Shown piece after piece: positions 22,000 through 34,599 of a stretch of DNA of 60,000 bases (position 1 is the stretch's first letter; each line of letters opens with the position of its first letter). The stretch is taken from positions 64,001-124,000 of the forward strand of contig JAQGDQ010000130.1 in the NCBI GenBank assembly GCA_030141605.1, given 5' to 3'. Under the pieces are notes generated by a model. The model ran no database searches. It saw only the letters and a list, made by a program, of their open reading frames with translations, and was not told where the DNA came from. The position numbers were made by a program, and so were the translations under genes. Source of the DNA: Tubiluchus corallicola (Eukaryota > Priapulida > Priapulimorpha > Priapulimorphida > Tubiluchidae).

Positions 22000-24060
22000 A
22001 TTGAACTTCCTCGATGACCGCCCAACTGCCAATACAAGTCATGCCGTTTCTGCGCCGTTCTGTGCATTGTGGTCCTGGCTATTTACCACCTGTAGCTAAG
22101 ACATCTCTGTCAGTTCAATGTTTCAACATCTCTATCAGTTCAGCGTTTTATTTTAGAGATTTATTCTTAACTATCAGCTACGTTGTGGTCCCGCTACTGC
22201 TAGCTCCCATTAAGTAGGCTTTCTGTAGTGTGCTATGCTGGATCTAAGCCTTCAGGATCCTGAAGTATATACGGCCACTTTTGTTAGGACGATGTTGTAA
22301 AAATAATAGGCCCAATGTAACAGGCCGCGTCGATGCATGTATTTCAAGTTTAGGAATATACTTGTTGGGCAGAAAATGTCGTAGATATTATTGGACCCAT
22401 TCCAGAAGTGGTCAGTTCTGTCATGCGCTGTCGCCGTTGTTGTTGTTGTTGTTATTGCGGACACTCAAAATTGTTGGAAATGCTGTCTAAATTATTGAAC
22501 ATTCGGCAACAATGATCCATGGTATCTATAATAGCAGTCTTCTCTCTGTCTTACCTATGTTAGTTCTGTAACTTCCTTAAAACGTACAACAAATATTAAA
22601 ATTTTAATCTCAAAGGTAATATCCTGATATCACAGAGGTGAACTTTTATTACTAACTATATACTACCTAAAGTATTAGGAAATGTGAAGAAGGTGATCCA
22701 TATTGTTGCCTGCTACATTATGCAATATTTATCGTTGCACTTTGAGTTAAAAATCCTTCCTTTTAATTTGAGACATGTTTCAAGGACTGCACTTCGTCCT
22801 TAATTATTACAAAGTTATAGCTGAAATGTTACACATTTGTTCTTTAAATAAGTATAAATTTTCATCAAAAAATTATATAACTTCCTATGCTTACAACTAA
22901 TGAAGTTTTTACTACTGAACCTGATGAGACGTTTGACTAAACATCGTAATGAGTACGGCAGAAATCTAAGCTGAGTCGTTCTATATGTAATTATAGATTC
23001 GTATGGACTAAGACTGGATACTGTATTTTCAAATAATAACAGTATTAGAGAGCTGTAAGTAGTTCACAGCTATAACACCCCTTTGTAAATGCACTGGTCC
23101 TGAGACAATAATTATTAATGATCGATATTCACGTTGTTGACTTCCCATTCTGTTCGGGGGGATCGATTCGTACAGTCTGTTTTCCCTGGAGGAACCAGCA
23201 AGTCAGAAGGGTCACGTGGTGTGCATAGCTCGCAGCAGGGAGGCCGTGCCGTACCATTAAGCTCGTGTAATCACGATTAATTGCACCTGTTTAATGCAGT
23301 CCAGAATTAATGTGATAAAATGATTGCTTTTATCTCACGTGACTGGATAGAGATCCTTGTATGTTTAATGAAGCCACGTTGGTCTACTATTTGTAGAGCT
23401 GGTCTTGCTAGCCTAACTAAAGCCAATGTGATGAACGAAACGTAGCATTTAATAAAAAAAGTCTTCTAAGTGGAAGTTAGAAAAGCCAGCCATGCAAATA
23501 CTGCCCACCAGTAATTATTGTGAACCCATCCGACTCATTTTCTGTCAACGAAAAACAATTTTATGATAATTTATGACGATTATCTTTATCTAAATCAACA
23601 CTGACGCAGTAACAGATAAATTTACTTGATAGTTGTAAAAATCACGACCAAGCTCGCACTAAAATTACGTATCGGATTGATTTTGTTTTTAAAATTGTTT
23701 AAAACATAGTGTCAATGGAGCACAATATAAAAACAGCTTGTTCCTGATATTCTGCAACTATGATAAAGTAATGTTAGATTTTGTTATGTGAGTCTGTAAT
23801 GTTGATTTTTAACGTGAAACTGAGACTCTAGCGCCATTTCCTGTAACTTTAAATTCTTCTTCCATACATGGTCTCTCTTACAGACGTTAGGCATTGCAAA
23901 CGTCGTTTTTCAATGTGGCGAAGTACCCATGTGTTTTGTTTATTGAGAAATTTCTACATTATGTAATAAAAGCATATTTTTTATTTATGTATTTATTCCA
24001 GGTTCAAGTGAAGGTGCTACAAGCTCCAACATGATTATTTCATTGCAAGTTCAAGTTTCT
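22000..24060. other. No confident gene; possible regulatory sequence near 23230-23345
   Basis: Short frames only. A short TTG run lies at 22436-22453. The segment 23230-23345 combines several ATTA sites, CACCTG and CACGTG in non-repetitive DNA and looks enhancer-like; this is inference. Confidence 0.35.
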
Positions 24061-24074
24061 CTCTTTTGGTGGAA

Positions 24075-24361
24075 ATGGCGACAAAGCGTGTAACCATCAC
24101 TAAGCCAACAAGAGGCCACGAAGTCGTATACAATCACAGTGACTTCGTGCGAGCAGATGTAACGCCGGTCATCGTAATCTGGCATTAAGTTGACAGTTGC
24201 CTTGGCTGAATGGTCCACATTTGAATAATCCTCCAGAAGTCCTAAACGCAAACGATCCGTCTAGATTTAGTCAGCTTTGGGAATCAGTGGAAGGTTTGCA
24301 GACCATGTATGCAACAGTCAAACAGATAAACGATAGAAAAGCTGAGATCTCGGTCAGCTAA
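24075..24361 (+). pseudogene. Decayed coding segment, three frames
   Basis: An ATG at 24075 (context GGAAATGG) opens a 37-codon frame with GC-rich third positions (MATKRVTITKPTRGHEVVYN...) ending at TAA near 24186. A second frame continues at once (KLTVALAEWSTFE), and a third runs from about 24197 to TAA at 24359-24361 (...FSQLWESVEGLQTMYATVKQ...). The abutting open segments in successive frames suggest a frameshifted gene remnant. Product unrecognised. Confidence 0.35.
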
Positions 24362-25172
24362 AATGATGATGGAGCTGTTAAAAAACTCACGAAACTGCTG
24401 TGTTCACTTGTCTTGAAGGCATATTTCCTTCATTTTAGAATTTTGCCAGCCAATGTCTGCAATAGACGCAACGGGAAAATTTATGATGATGATGATTATT
24501 ATTATTATGAAACAATAGAGGAGGTATTTATTCTGCGTTATTAAAAATGTACTACATTTGTAAACCTGAAGCATACAGCACAGATGAAGCTGTTTTTGAA
24601 GTGAATACAAAAAAGCGACAAAAAAATCGCTGGAAAACTACAGTAACTAATGTTTGGAGAGAGCGAAAGCAGTTTTGCAAACCAGCACCTGCTGCTAGCC
24701 GCAAAATTTTCTAGGTGTCTAGGCGTGGAACCTTGTCCACCCAGTTGCTGTTTTGTGACACAAAGCATTAGATAATCAGAGGGTTGCTTCTCTTGACAAA
24801 TGTTTTGACAAAGAAGCAGAAGCAGCAGAGAGTCTCTCGGCGTTTTCATGGAACCCACAGCGAATGTTACTAAAAACAAACTGTTTTTTAAACAAAATTG
24901 ATTAAGGTTAAACTTGACTTGTTTATCAAAATTAATACACTTTTATTTTTGTGATGACAGCTTTATTAAACTGTAAAAAGTAATGATTAAAGTTTTCGAT
25001 AAATAAAATACGTCACAATGGTTAGGCAATTCTAATTTTGAAAATTTAGAATTATGGAATTGAAGATTCAAGCTGTTTGTTTTGTTTGAAGAGATTTTTA
25101 ACGTTTAACAATGCTACTAAAAGAATTTTTGCAGTAATTTTCCAACTGATGTGGCTTATCAACAGAAATGAA

Positions 25173-25179
25173 TATAAAA
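25173..25179 (+). promoter_or_regulatory. TATA box of the 25229 ORF
   Basis: TATAAAA lies about 55 bp upstream of the ATG, leaving room for a short 5' UTR. Confidence 0.4.
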
Positions 25180-25228
25180 AAGCTTTAAAACGTATAATTT
25201 AATTAAAACCGACTTTACTGAAACCAGA

Positions 25229-25684
25229 ATGGACGAAGAAAGCATAAAGCAGAAATTCGAAATAACACGTTCGAACGTAGAAACATTAAAAAAGGACATT
25301 TTTTATTTCGTGCAACCAGAAATGAAATATGACACCGAAGACGAAGATGTAGTTCCTTTACAACTGTCCAGTGATATTTGCGAAGGACAGTCTTTGTCTC
25401 CAAACAGCGATCCCATGCTTAAGGAATTCAAAATGGCGCAAGAGAAACTTAATTCAGGAAATCAGCGTTGTACTAGCTACTTCACCACACGAAGCGGAGA
25501 CCATGTTTACGTGATTGGCGCCACTGGAGATGGCAACAATGGCAAGCGAGAATTAATCAAGAGTTTGCAGAAAGCTAATGTTGACCTGAGTAACATGGTG
25601 ACAAAGTGCAACGAACTGCAAGACAAGATGGCTGCTTCCATGCAGCAATCACTCGAATCTCATCAAAATTTCAAATCCAGTTAG
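25229..25684 (+). CDS. Single-exon gene candidate, 151 aa, coiled-coil C-terminus
   Basis: The longest convincing non-repeat, non-transposon frame in the window. ATG in good context (CCAGAATGGAC), TATAAAA at 25173-25179, stop TAG at 25682-25684, AATAAA at 25915-25920. The composition is balanced, not low-complexity, and codon third positions are clearly more GC-rich than the flanks. The protein is acidic in its first half (a DTEDEDVV stretch around residues 36-43), has a GDHVYVIGATGDGNNGKREL segment around residues 89-108, and ends in a predicted amphipathic coiled coil (about residues 106-146, KSLQKANVDLSNMVTKCNEL and on). No signal peptide or membrane segment, so intracellular. I do not recognise the family. 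It could be a functional intronless gene, a retrocopy or the last exon of a larger gene. Confidence 0.6.
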   Translation: MDEESIKQKFEITRSNVETLKKDIFYFVQPEMKYDTEDEDVVPLQLSSDICEGQSLSPNSDPMLKEFKMAQEKLNSGNQRCTSYFTTRSGDHVYVIGATGDGNNGKRELIKSLQKANVDLSNMVTKCNELQDKMAASMQQSLESHQNFKSS

Positions 25685-25914
25685 ATGAGCAAACATTCAT
25701 CAATTTTTCAGGAAATCGCAGAGTTTAACATTTGCGCGGGGCAATAACATTCTTCTTTATTATAGGCAGGCTCTACTCAAAACACTAGAAGCTTCTGAAT
25801 ACAAAATTCCGTTTTGGATGAAATGGTTATTTAACATATCATCATTATAACATCCAAAAAAATTAGCAATTAACATTTTTTCGAAATATTACAGCAAATT
25901 AAGAAAAATCCCAA

Positions 25915-25920
25915 AATAAA
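25915..25920 (+). terminator. Polyadenylation signal AATAAA
   Basis: First AATAAA after the 25229-25684 frame, giving a 3' UTR of about 250 nt. Confidence 0.4.
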
Positions 25921-26496
25921 ATTGACTTAACAGCTTTTGCATTATGCTTGGAGTTTATATTACAAAAATTCGTTATTTAATGAAAATGGTCGTTAGTGGA
26001 TGGTATAACGCTCTGTGTTTACTGCAAATTCAACTTTTAGTTCATCAAAAGCGCTGTGTGAAAGTTAGCTAAAATGTGACGAATATTTCCTTGATTCTTC
26101 AGCCTCCAGTGAATGTCATTAGCTTATTTTTAAACAAAATATTAGACAGAAAGACCTACGTAAGAGTTGTTATTTTTTATAAGCCCTAGTAATATCTGTC
26201 TATTGTCACAATTTTTCTGTGAACAGCACTAATTACATTGTAAGGTGAAAGAAAACGTATCCTATTGGTGCAAAACAAATATGCCTCAAGTCTGAATTTA
26301 AGAATAATTAAGGTTTTTTTATAGACAAAAGATTGTCCATTTTAATGGTTTTTGAGTAGTAGGCATTTTAGTTGAATTGATCGAATTTAACTTTTTGCTG
26401 ATTTCGTATCAATGTCTGCTTGAGCACCACATGAATTAAAATTAACATTGAATTGGGCGTTAAACAGATTACTATAAATGATGCATTGTTATAAGC

Positions 26497-26705
26497 CAGT
26501 GGGTCCCAACCTTTTTTGACCCGTTCCCCCTTTTTGAAGGCTGCTGATTCTCGTTCCTCCCTAGCCCACAAACAAAATGAAAAATGCATTTTTTAAATTC
26601 ATTTTCAATGCATAAATGAACAAAAAAATGCATTATTTTTATTTTTCCACCCATTCGTTCCTTCCCTGGAGGTGGCTCACCCCCCCCCTCCGTTGAGAAC
26701 CCCTG
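26497..26705. mobile_element. hAT-type MITE, 209 bp, perfect 8-bp TSD
   Basis: Left end CAGTGGGTCCCAACC and inverted right end CAGGGGTTCTCAACG, flanked by identical TTATAAGC at 26489-26496 and 26706-26713. The ends are the classic animal hAT CAGNGGTTCNCAACC type. Inside are several AAAAATGCAT repeats and a C9 run; no transposase. Confidence 0.9.
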
Positions 26706-27069
26706 TTATAAGCTATTTTATTGCTGTTTATGCAGGTCTTTAAATGTTACAAATTTAGAGCTTATAACAATGTTAGTTGGGCTTTTTATGTTCTATATTG
26801 GTAGTGTGATGTTCTGTAAAGCCATTGCCGTGATTACTATAATAACACTGTAGTTATGGACAGAATTATGAAGCCCTTGTCTGTACTGTATCAGGTCTAT
26901 GAAGCCAAGATGAAGCCATGTTGATTTGCGGACAATGTGCTACACAAAAGAGACGTTGTACTCTGTGTGTTCACTGTAGGCCTTGATATGTACTTGCTAA
27001 TTAAGGCACGCGGTGAATGCCAAGAGTGCAACTACAATACTCAGGACAGACTACAACTTAGGATGCTTC

Positions 27070-27070
27070 T

Positions 27071-27102
<32 letters not shown>

Positions 27103-27260
27103 CCCGCTCTCTCTCTCTTTCCATCCCTTCCCTATCTGTTGCTGTCTTTTTTCCTTCATTTCTGCCTCTCTGTCTCTCTCTGCTCCGTTTCCACCCGCTC
27201 TTAATTTTTCTTTCTCTTTCTGCTTTGTCCTTCTATCCTTCCTTCTTTCTTCCATCTACT
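27070..27260. repeat. CT-rich microsatellite tract
   Basis: A CT run at 27076-27118 grading into irregular pyrimidine-rich DNA; the Ser/Leu-rich and Arg/Glu-rich frames here are shadows of it. Confidence 0.9.
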
Positions 27261-27309
27261 TTTTACCTCGCCCGGTTTTCATGTCTAATAATATTGTTTG
27301 GTTTTAAGT

Positions 27310-28335
27310 TAAGATAACTGCCACCCCTTCCCCTCACACGCCATCAAGCGAGAATAAAATCTATTCAGCGAAGCCAACATCTTTCTCGGTTCATCCTAAC
27401 TTCCTCGTGTATCAATACAATACTCCACTTAGTGATATGTCACTACCAGATGTCGGTACTAAATTACACCCTTTGTTCTCACTATTAGTTCCGGTGACGT
27501 CATCGCATCACTTCCAGTGCAAATTGACTCAGTCGAGTAAAACGTATTTCCAGAAGCCGTGTGGCAGTCCTAAAAGGGTTTTATAGGGCAAAAAATACTC
27601 AGCGTCGCATGAACTTTAGATTGTGCGTTGTGTTTTAAGTGACTTTACGAGAAACGTAAAAGCTTCAAACAATAATTCAGCCATGTGTTCTACGCTATAC
27701 AGTCAGAAAAAACCCGATTCTTGATCATACTCAACAGAGCGGAACATGGTGAATTAAATGTCTAATTGAACGCCATTAACACTGCGTTAGATCACACGAA
27801 CAAATGAAACTAATGCAGTCGTATAAACACGATTAATAGTCCGATTAAATTTCGGTTAATAGTCGCAACAAAACTAATTGCAAAGTCGACGAAGGCTGAC
27901 TAGAGGTCAGTTTCAGCTGATATATGTAGTCTTGCTGACTCGCCAATGCTACCTCAGGTCAAGGTCAATAGTTTAGAAATTTAATATTTTCGTTCCTGTC
28001 AAATAAATCATAAATGTTATGGAAATGCAAAAGATCCCAAATGATCATGAATCTCGCATGCACATCATCCAAAGGTTACCATCAAAATACCTGAGTGACA
28101 GAGGTATAAAAAAACTAGCCACTGTGGCAGTGTATAATCGACCTTTCTTGTGGACTGGTTGAACTTTGTAGCAAAATTGTAAAACTTGGTACAAAATTTC
28201 ACGAATTGTCCGTGCAAACAACTTTCGTGTTATGTTATATTAAATTACTACTAGATTGATGAATCGTATTTTTGAAATAACTATTTCTCGAACAGTATTC
28301 TCGAACTACCTAATTGTATATGTCTGTCCTGCGTC
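27310..28335. other. Non-coding, with clustered transcription-factor-like motifs
   Basis: TGACGTCA (27495-27502) and TGACTCA (27525-27531) lie 30 bp apart. 27760-27900 holds many ATTA/TTAAT cores, including CGATTAATAG, in even-composition sequence. No coding frame. Confidence 0.35.
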
Positions 28336-28340
28336 TGTAA

Positions 28341-28489
28341 CTAAAATACAATTCCCCACACAATCTAAATACTCTAACTCCAACCCTAGCCCAACCCTGA
28401 ACCTACTCATAACCCTAACTCCAACCCTAACTCTAATAATCCGTTTCATGAATTAATTTCTTGTGTGTCGGAAATTGTAAACTTTAGCC
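28341..28489. mobile_element. Small TIR element with telomere-like CCCTAA core, copy 2
   Basis: Same architecture as 2508-2643: ATACAATTCCCCACACAA at the left, the inverted TTGTGTGTCGGAAATTGTAAAC with CTTTAGCC at the right, a degenerate CAACCCTAACTC array at about 28371-28440, and the same spacer before the right TIR (ATTAATTTCTTG). Confidence 0.65.
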
Positions 28490-28659
28490 AAGTAAAGTTT
28501 ATACGTATATATTGAAGTACATATTACTGATTTCAGCAGTGCGCAAGCATAGACATTGCCGTATGAACTGGTTTGCCTCCTCTACAGAGTATTACAAATT
28601 TTATAATAATTAAAGTAATAAAACCGGGAATTGACAACGTCTAAACAATTGGATGAGCG

Positions 28660-28870
28660 AGTGGGTTGATGGGAAAGCAATTAAGTAATTAAATTAGACT
28701 GGGATTAATTGTTTTCAAGCAAAGTGCCAGGAAATTGCTTTTTATTTGTCTCGCAGAGACGATCCATCACAGTAATTTCTTGCATCTACGATTGACCAAT
28801 TAATTTAGAAAATAATTAACCATAACAGTAATTAAGAGCTGGCTTCATTAGCTGGCTTAATAAGTATGGA
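28660..28870. promoter_or_regulatory. TAAT-dense candidate regulatory element
   Basis: About ten TAATT/ATTAA cores plus a GGATTA in 200 bp (AAGTAATTAAATTAGACTGG, GGGATTAATTG, CCAATTAATTTAG and others), in sequence that is not a simple repeat. Homeodomain-rich clusters like this are typical of conserved noncoding elements; conservation cannot be seen here. Confidence 0.3.
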
Positions 28871-29264
28871 TTAGATGTCAGATAGAAGGAAAAGGGTTAA
28901 ATTGATTGTTTTTTTAATGTGGAATCGAGTCAGCTTTAAAAGGAAATGACTCATCCCATTGCCATAAGATTATAATCTATTCCGAAATGTCTGCATTGGT
29001 TCATCAGATCTTTATTATAAATAGGTCATAAGTAGATTTCTATATAAAATATATAAACAATTAATGAATTTGAATTTGAATTTCAAGTATCATTTCAGAA
29101 TGGCTTCCATATAAAACACTAGTTAAAAACGTACAAAATAAAAGATAGTACTACACAAAAATTAGTAAAACACGCTACTATGTAGACAGTGCCGGAGTTA
29201 GGAGAAATGAGGCCTTATGCTAGTAAGGTTATACGGCTCCTTACTTGGAGGTAGCGCCTGTAGG

Positions 29265-29418
29265 CCCGGAAAACTTCACCCAGATGATACTGAACCCAAG
29301 CACTACAGACCAATTTCACTTTTATAGCTTTCCGGAAAAACATTTGAATGTATGACATTTGAAAAACCATCGTAAAAATTTTTTGGCAGGAAGATGGCCA
29401 ATGAGGCCTTAAACACAC
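29265..29418 (+). mobile_element. Non-LTR reverse transcriptase fragment
   Basis: The + strand reads PGKLHPDDTEPKHYRPISLL, stop, then L-SGKTFECMTFEKP. The YRPISLL...GK-x-FE signature is the N-terminal part of the RT domain of non-LTR elements. At least two in-frame stops; nothing of the palm domain follows. Confidence 0.75.
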
Positions 29419-29588
29419 CTAAACACAATGGTAAATGCCGCACTGTATATGTATATACAGTACATACAAAACACAACACCCCGCCCGGACAGTTCCTGCG
29501 TAAAATTCCAAAGCGGCTAAGCTGTTCAAATTTAAGTTTAGTGGCTGCAAAAAATGGTTAATCACCGTCTGATTAACATATGTAAATC

Positions 29589-29660
29589 TTTGCACTGGTT
29601 GATATAGCTTAATTGACAGCATGCTTGCTTTTCGCCAGAAGGCGCGTGTTCAATTCCCAG
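29589..29660 (+). repeat. tRNA-like sequence (tRNA pseudogene or SINE head)
   Basis: ATAGCTTAATTGACAGC resembles a D-arm/A-box and GTGTTCAATTCCC a B-box at the right distance. The acceptor stem does not pair, so a functional tRNA is unlikely. Confidence 0.35.
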
Positions 29661-30653
29661 TCGAATCATTAAAAAAGACAACAAAGTGGTACCAATACAG
29701 TTCTTGTAGGCCCACTAGTACAAAGCAAATGATGTAGATCTATTGCTGAATCTTTTAATACCAAATAGCCGCCTCGCATCAACTACAGTTATGCATATGA
29801 TTTTTTTATTAACAAAAAATAAATAAGTAAATTAATAAATAAATAAGTATAATAAGTTTTCTAAACAAATTAATGGCTGATCCGAAGCCTTCGTCACGTT
29901 CAATGTAACATTTACGTATAACCTCTGAAATAACGGTGGAAGTGACGCGATTGTTACCTTTTTGAACTCATGAAAACTGGATATATCCAGAAAAACCTTA
30001 ATCGGGTCTTTCAAGTTACTCAGCAACGCAAGCGTGTATGAAGTTTTTATCCTTGAAACTTCTAATTAAAGCTTCATCAGCACGGCCTAAGTTAATTGTA
30101 TTTGTAGAGCTATCAACATAGCTCACTTACAATAGTTCCCTTCTCAAGAATTCATGCCCCCAGAATGCTCTTCCTATCCTTCGTTTATTATTGACTAAAT
30201 TTGCGTGAGTCGGGAAGAAGAAATTCGATTTTGGGATAATTTCGTTTAAAATGCTGAATTCTGACTGAACGAGTGGTTGATCAATAATTACTGCCACTGC
30301 CTACAGGCAAAAATGTTACATGAACAGAGAACGTAGGCTGAGCATTGTGCAAGGCAGATTAGATTGAAGACTAGACTTGAAGTACCATGTCATCTGCATA
30401 ATTAAGCTAGTTGTCTTTTTGTCTTATCGTATTTTTATTTTATTTATTTCGTAATCTTAAACTGAATCTTTTCATTTTACTCTTCATTTCTACTTGCATT
30501 TTGCAAAAATCTCAGACAAATCGGATTAGACGTAGGCTTTTCAGATTTTTTTCGTCAGTCAGATACGCTTTAGTCAGGCAAATCGAGTGAAATACAAAAA
30601 TACGAGTCATAACTGCTTCTTGGACACGCTCACAAAGTTATAACCTGTTTTTA

Positions 30654-30986
30654 CGGCGCGTTTAGAGTAGCGAGTTCTTTCTAGAAAGTAAACTCTTCAT
30701 AGTCTTCAAGTAGCTCGCCAAGTAACTCGCAAGCTTGTTCAAACTACAGAGTAAAATTTGCTGCGAATTACTCTCCGACAGTAAGCATGAACTTACACTC
30801 TCTTCTTTATTCGTTGCAAGAGGTGCCGAGAGTAACTCGCCGAGGCGTTCACACTAGATTGTAACTCGCATCAACTGTCGAAGAGTTCGCAGTAATAGGA
30901 GCTTGCAAACGTAGTTCACACTTACGAGTTTACTTGCTGTCAGAGAGAAAACTCACTACAAAAACTCCGCTAGTCTAAACGCGCCG
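30654..30986. mobile_element. Harbinger-like MITE, 333 bp
   Basis: Terminal inverted repeats CGGCGCGTTTAGA (left) and its inverted copy at 30974-30986, flanked on both sides by TTA (30651-30653 and 30987-30989), the PIF/Harbinger target duplication. The inside has repeated AGTAACTCGC / GAGTTCGC motifs on both strands, giving further internal symmetry. No transposase. Confidence 0.75.
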
Positions 30987-31388
30987 TTAGATCTGTTCAA
31001 ATAACCGTATGTGACTGACATTTTGACATTTTAGCACAACTTGAACACTTCACAGAAAGCACAGACATAACTGAAGTAGTAATTTATAATCTTAATGACA
31101 ATATTAGTAGTTAGCGGTGGAACACAACGGCAATTATTGTAGTTTTGGAACCAAACTTGAACGAAATGGAGGACAGGTGGAAGAGTGTTGACTGGGACAG
31201 TGTTTGATTCAGAAACACCAAGATTACAATTTCAGTTGTGAACTTTACAGATTCGTGCCTTCTGATAACTAAAGCCTACTGGTGTATTTGTTGTAAATAA
31301 CTGTGATCGAACGTAGTAACTGGCCGCTACATATGGTAGAGACAGTCAGACATTTTAAGCTTGGATGTTTGATGTGGATTATAAATAG

Positions 31389-31595
31389 ATGAAATCTCTA
31401 AAACGGGTTGTTGATACCAGTACAAATGGAAGTTTTGAAGTAGCTGCGTGTGTGCGGCGGCAACAGCGAGATAAGGATATGGCTATAAATTTTCTCAAAA
31501 ACTTGCATTGCTCATGTTCACTGTGTCTACAAACATTTCCAGTTTTATTTGCTTGCGAAGCCTCGAATTGCAGCTTGAACCCGAGGTCACCTTGA
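31389..31595 (+). CDS. Small ORF, 68 aa, unrecognised
   Basis: ATG to TGA with a Cys-rich second half (HCSCSLC...C...C). No start-site signals or homologues recognised; may be chance. Confidence 0.18.
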   Translation: MKSLKRVVDTSTNGSFEVAACVRRQQRDKDMAINFLKNLHCSCSLCLQTFPVLFACEASNCSLNPRSP

Positions 31596-32036
31596 AACAT
31601 GCATCACGTGATTGGTGGGTGACATTCATGCTGACATTGCAGCAAGACTTACGATTATGGTAACGATGTGATTACGTTAATGAAACTAGAATAATCGTCG
31701 AAATAGAGTGATGGTGCAGTATGCGAATAGAAACTGTGTGCTGACCATCACTCGGCACTTAAATCAATGTATCCTGTATCTTGTGTGCAGAACAGTAATG
31801 TGGCCGTCTGTATTAAATAAACAGCTTCTTTCTTATTTCTAGATTTCATTATTTATTGTTCCTTCCCTTTTCTCTGTTTTCGGTTCCTCGTTTTTTTCCT
31901 TCTACCTTTTGATTAGTTGCTTTTTTGTCTATGTAGTATTACTTCTTTTTTTATTTATCTGCCTGTCTCATTCCTGTCTTCGAATTGAGTTGGGTTTGTT
32001 TTCCATTATCATTGTTGATTACGTCTCCTCCTTCTC

Positions 32037-32050
32037 GTTGCCGTGGTAAC
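32037..32050. promoter_or_regulatory. RFX X-box (GTTGCCGTGGTAAC)
   Basis: A full match to the X-box consensus with a 2-base spacer, followed by CAG as at 20957-20970. A short frame starts at 32062, but no convincing gene follows. Confidence 0.35.
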
Positions 32051-33490
32051 CAGCTGCCTCATGAATGAGTGCTTTCACAAGAAACATTTTTCTTGTTTTC
32101 AAGCAAAAATGTTCGAGTAGCTATTACTGATAACGAAGCCCAGGATTTAATTCAAAATCCTGCAAGTATGACAAACTGTAATCTTGTCAGCACATTATCC
32201 ATTTCAATCCTACAATTTCGTTTGCTCGGCTTCATGCAAGGCTTCTTCCCTTCTGAAACAAAATCTTTCCGTTTTTAAGGGTATTTAGATTTTATTTAGT
32301 TGTGCTGTAACCTGTATTGTGTTATTTTTAGATGTGCAGTAACTAAAAAATATAACTTTTTCATACACAATTATCCAACAAGCTAATGCTGGAGCGTCAC
32401 AAGGGAAAGCGTTCGGCCGGTTATTTTTCAGTGTGAACATAAATGAATTTACATAAAAAACTACCTACAATGCTAGCAATAAAAACTTAACTTACTTACT
32501 TCTTGTAAAGTTTATCTGGATGGATTTCATATAAATTCGTTAATACTTTACTGCCTGCTTTTGCAAATTATTAACGTAAATGTCCAAGCAAATAAATGTC
32601 TGAAGATACACTAGTCATTTGTTATCTAGAACTAGCTGTCCTTGATTAGAATTTTCGTAATCCCCTTTAGTAAATCCTAAGCTTGCACTAATTAATATGC
32701 ATAACACGAGGAGACTAATTACTAATTAATGTAGACAGTGTGATGCTGAGCATGATAATTGAAAGGACGTTGGTATTAATTGGCAGGAAGATCAACACGC
32801 TCATAATAAATATCTTATGTGGGTATGGGTATACGTATAAGAACGAACGAAAAGGAATAGCTTCGAACGTTTGGACTACTTGCAAAGAACTAACCACGTA
32901 ATTTGTCAGAATCGAAGAATAAATTCATGTGCATAAATTCCTGATTGTAAACACGATATTTTTATTACGCTATGAGTTTGTTTTAATTTTACTGAGAAGT
33001 TTATCATTGACCGAGTTTATCCTATTGACATCAGTTCTGCAACCAAAATTATTTGAATAGATGCTGTAATAGTTGAAACGCTGTTGTGACGGAAGTAGTT
33101 GATAAACGTACAAATACAAAAAAATAGTATTTAATTTACCAATTAGCAGCCGAAGAGCTAAAAATATAAAGAAATTTACTAACTACTTCCCTCACTACAC
33201 TATAATACACCGTCTGCTTTAGTTATTTCCATATAATCAGAAACAAGCTGCGAGATTAACCCTCCAAATGTTAGGAAAAAGGAAGTAATACTTCTTGAAA
33301 TTGAAACGAAATTGTTTTAAGTTTAGAGTGACTGAAAATGTTTGTAGGTTCGGAAATGTACTTTTTTGTAGAGCTAGTAAAATACACTCAGCCATTGTCA
33401 CCATAACAAAGTAGAGATTATGCTACTGCGAAAAAGGTGATTTTGAGCGATTGTGCAGTTAGTAACAGAGTCTTCTTTACGCAGATGTCA

Positions 33491-34236
<746 letters not shown>

Positions 34237-34316
<80 letters not shown>

Positions 34317-34425
34317 CTTCTGCGTGTGTGTGTGTGTGCGTGTGCGTGCGTGCGTGCGTGCGTGCGTGAGTGTGTGTATGGGGGGATGGGTGGGTGCGTG
34401 CGGGCGTGTGCGAGCGTAAATTCGA
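34237..34425. repeat. CT tract followed by GT/GTGC alternating tract
   Basis: CT repeat 34237-34316, then GTGTGTGCGTGTGCGTGCG alternation to about 34370 and GGGTGGGTGCGTGCGGGCG to 34420. The alternating purine-pyrimidine stretch could adopt Z-DNA. Confidence 0.95.
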
Positions 34426-34599
34426 GATGATTTTAAGTGTGCATGCGTAACGTAAGAGTACAGGTTGCTTAAAGGAAAACAGGATAATTTTTCATGTTGT
34501 ACTTACGGCTGAAGTAGGCACATGTTAAAATTAAATCAATAAAATTGAAGTTAACGAAACGTAAATTTATTGCTGGCAAGTAAATACAGTTCACAAGTT

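Noticed and set aside
29189-29230. CAGTGCCGGAGTTAGG as a possible hAT terminus
   Set aside because: No matching inverted end or target-site duplication could be found downstream.
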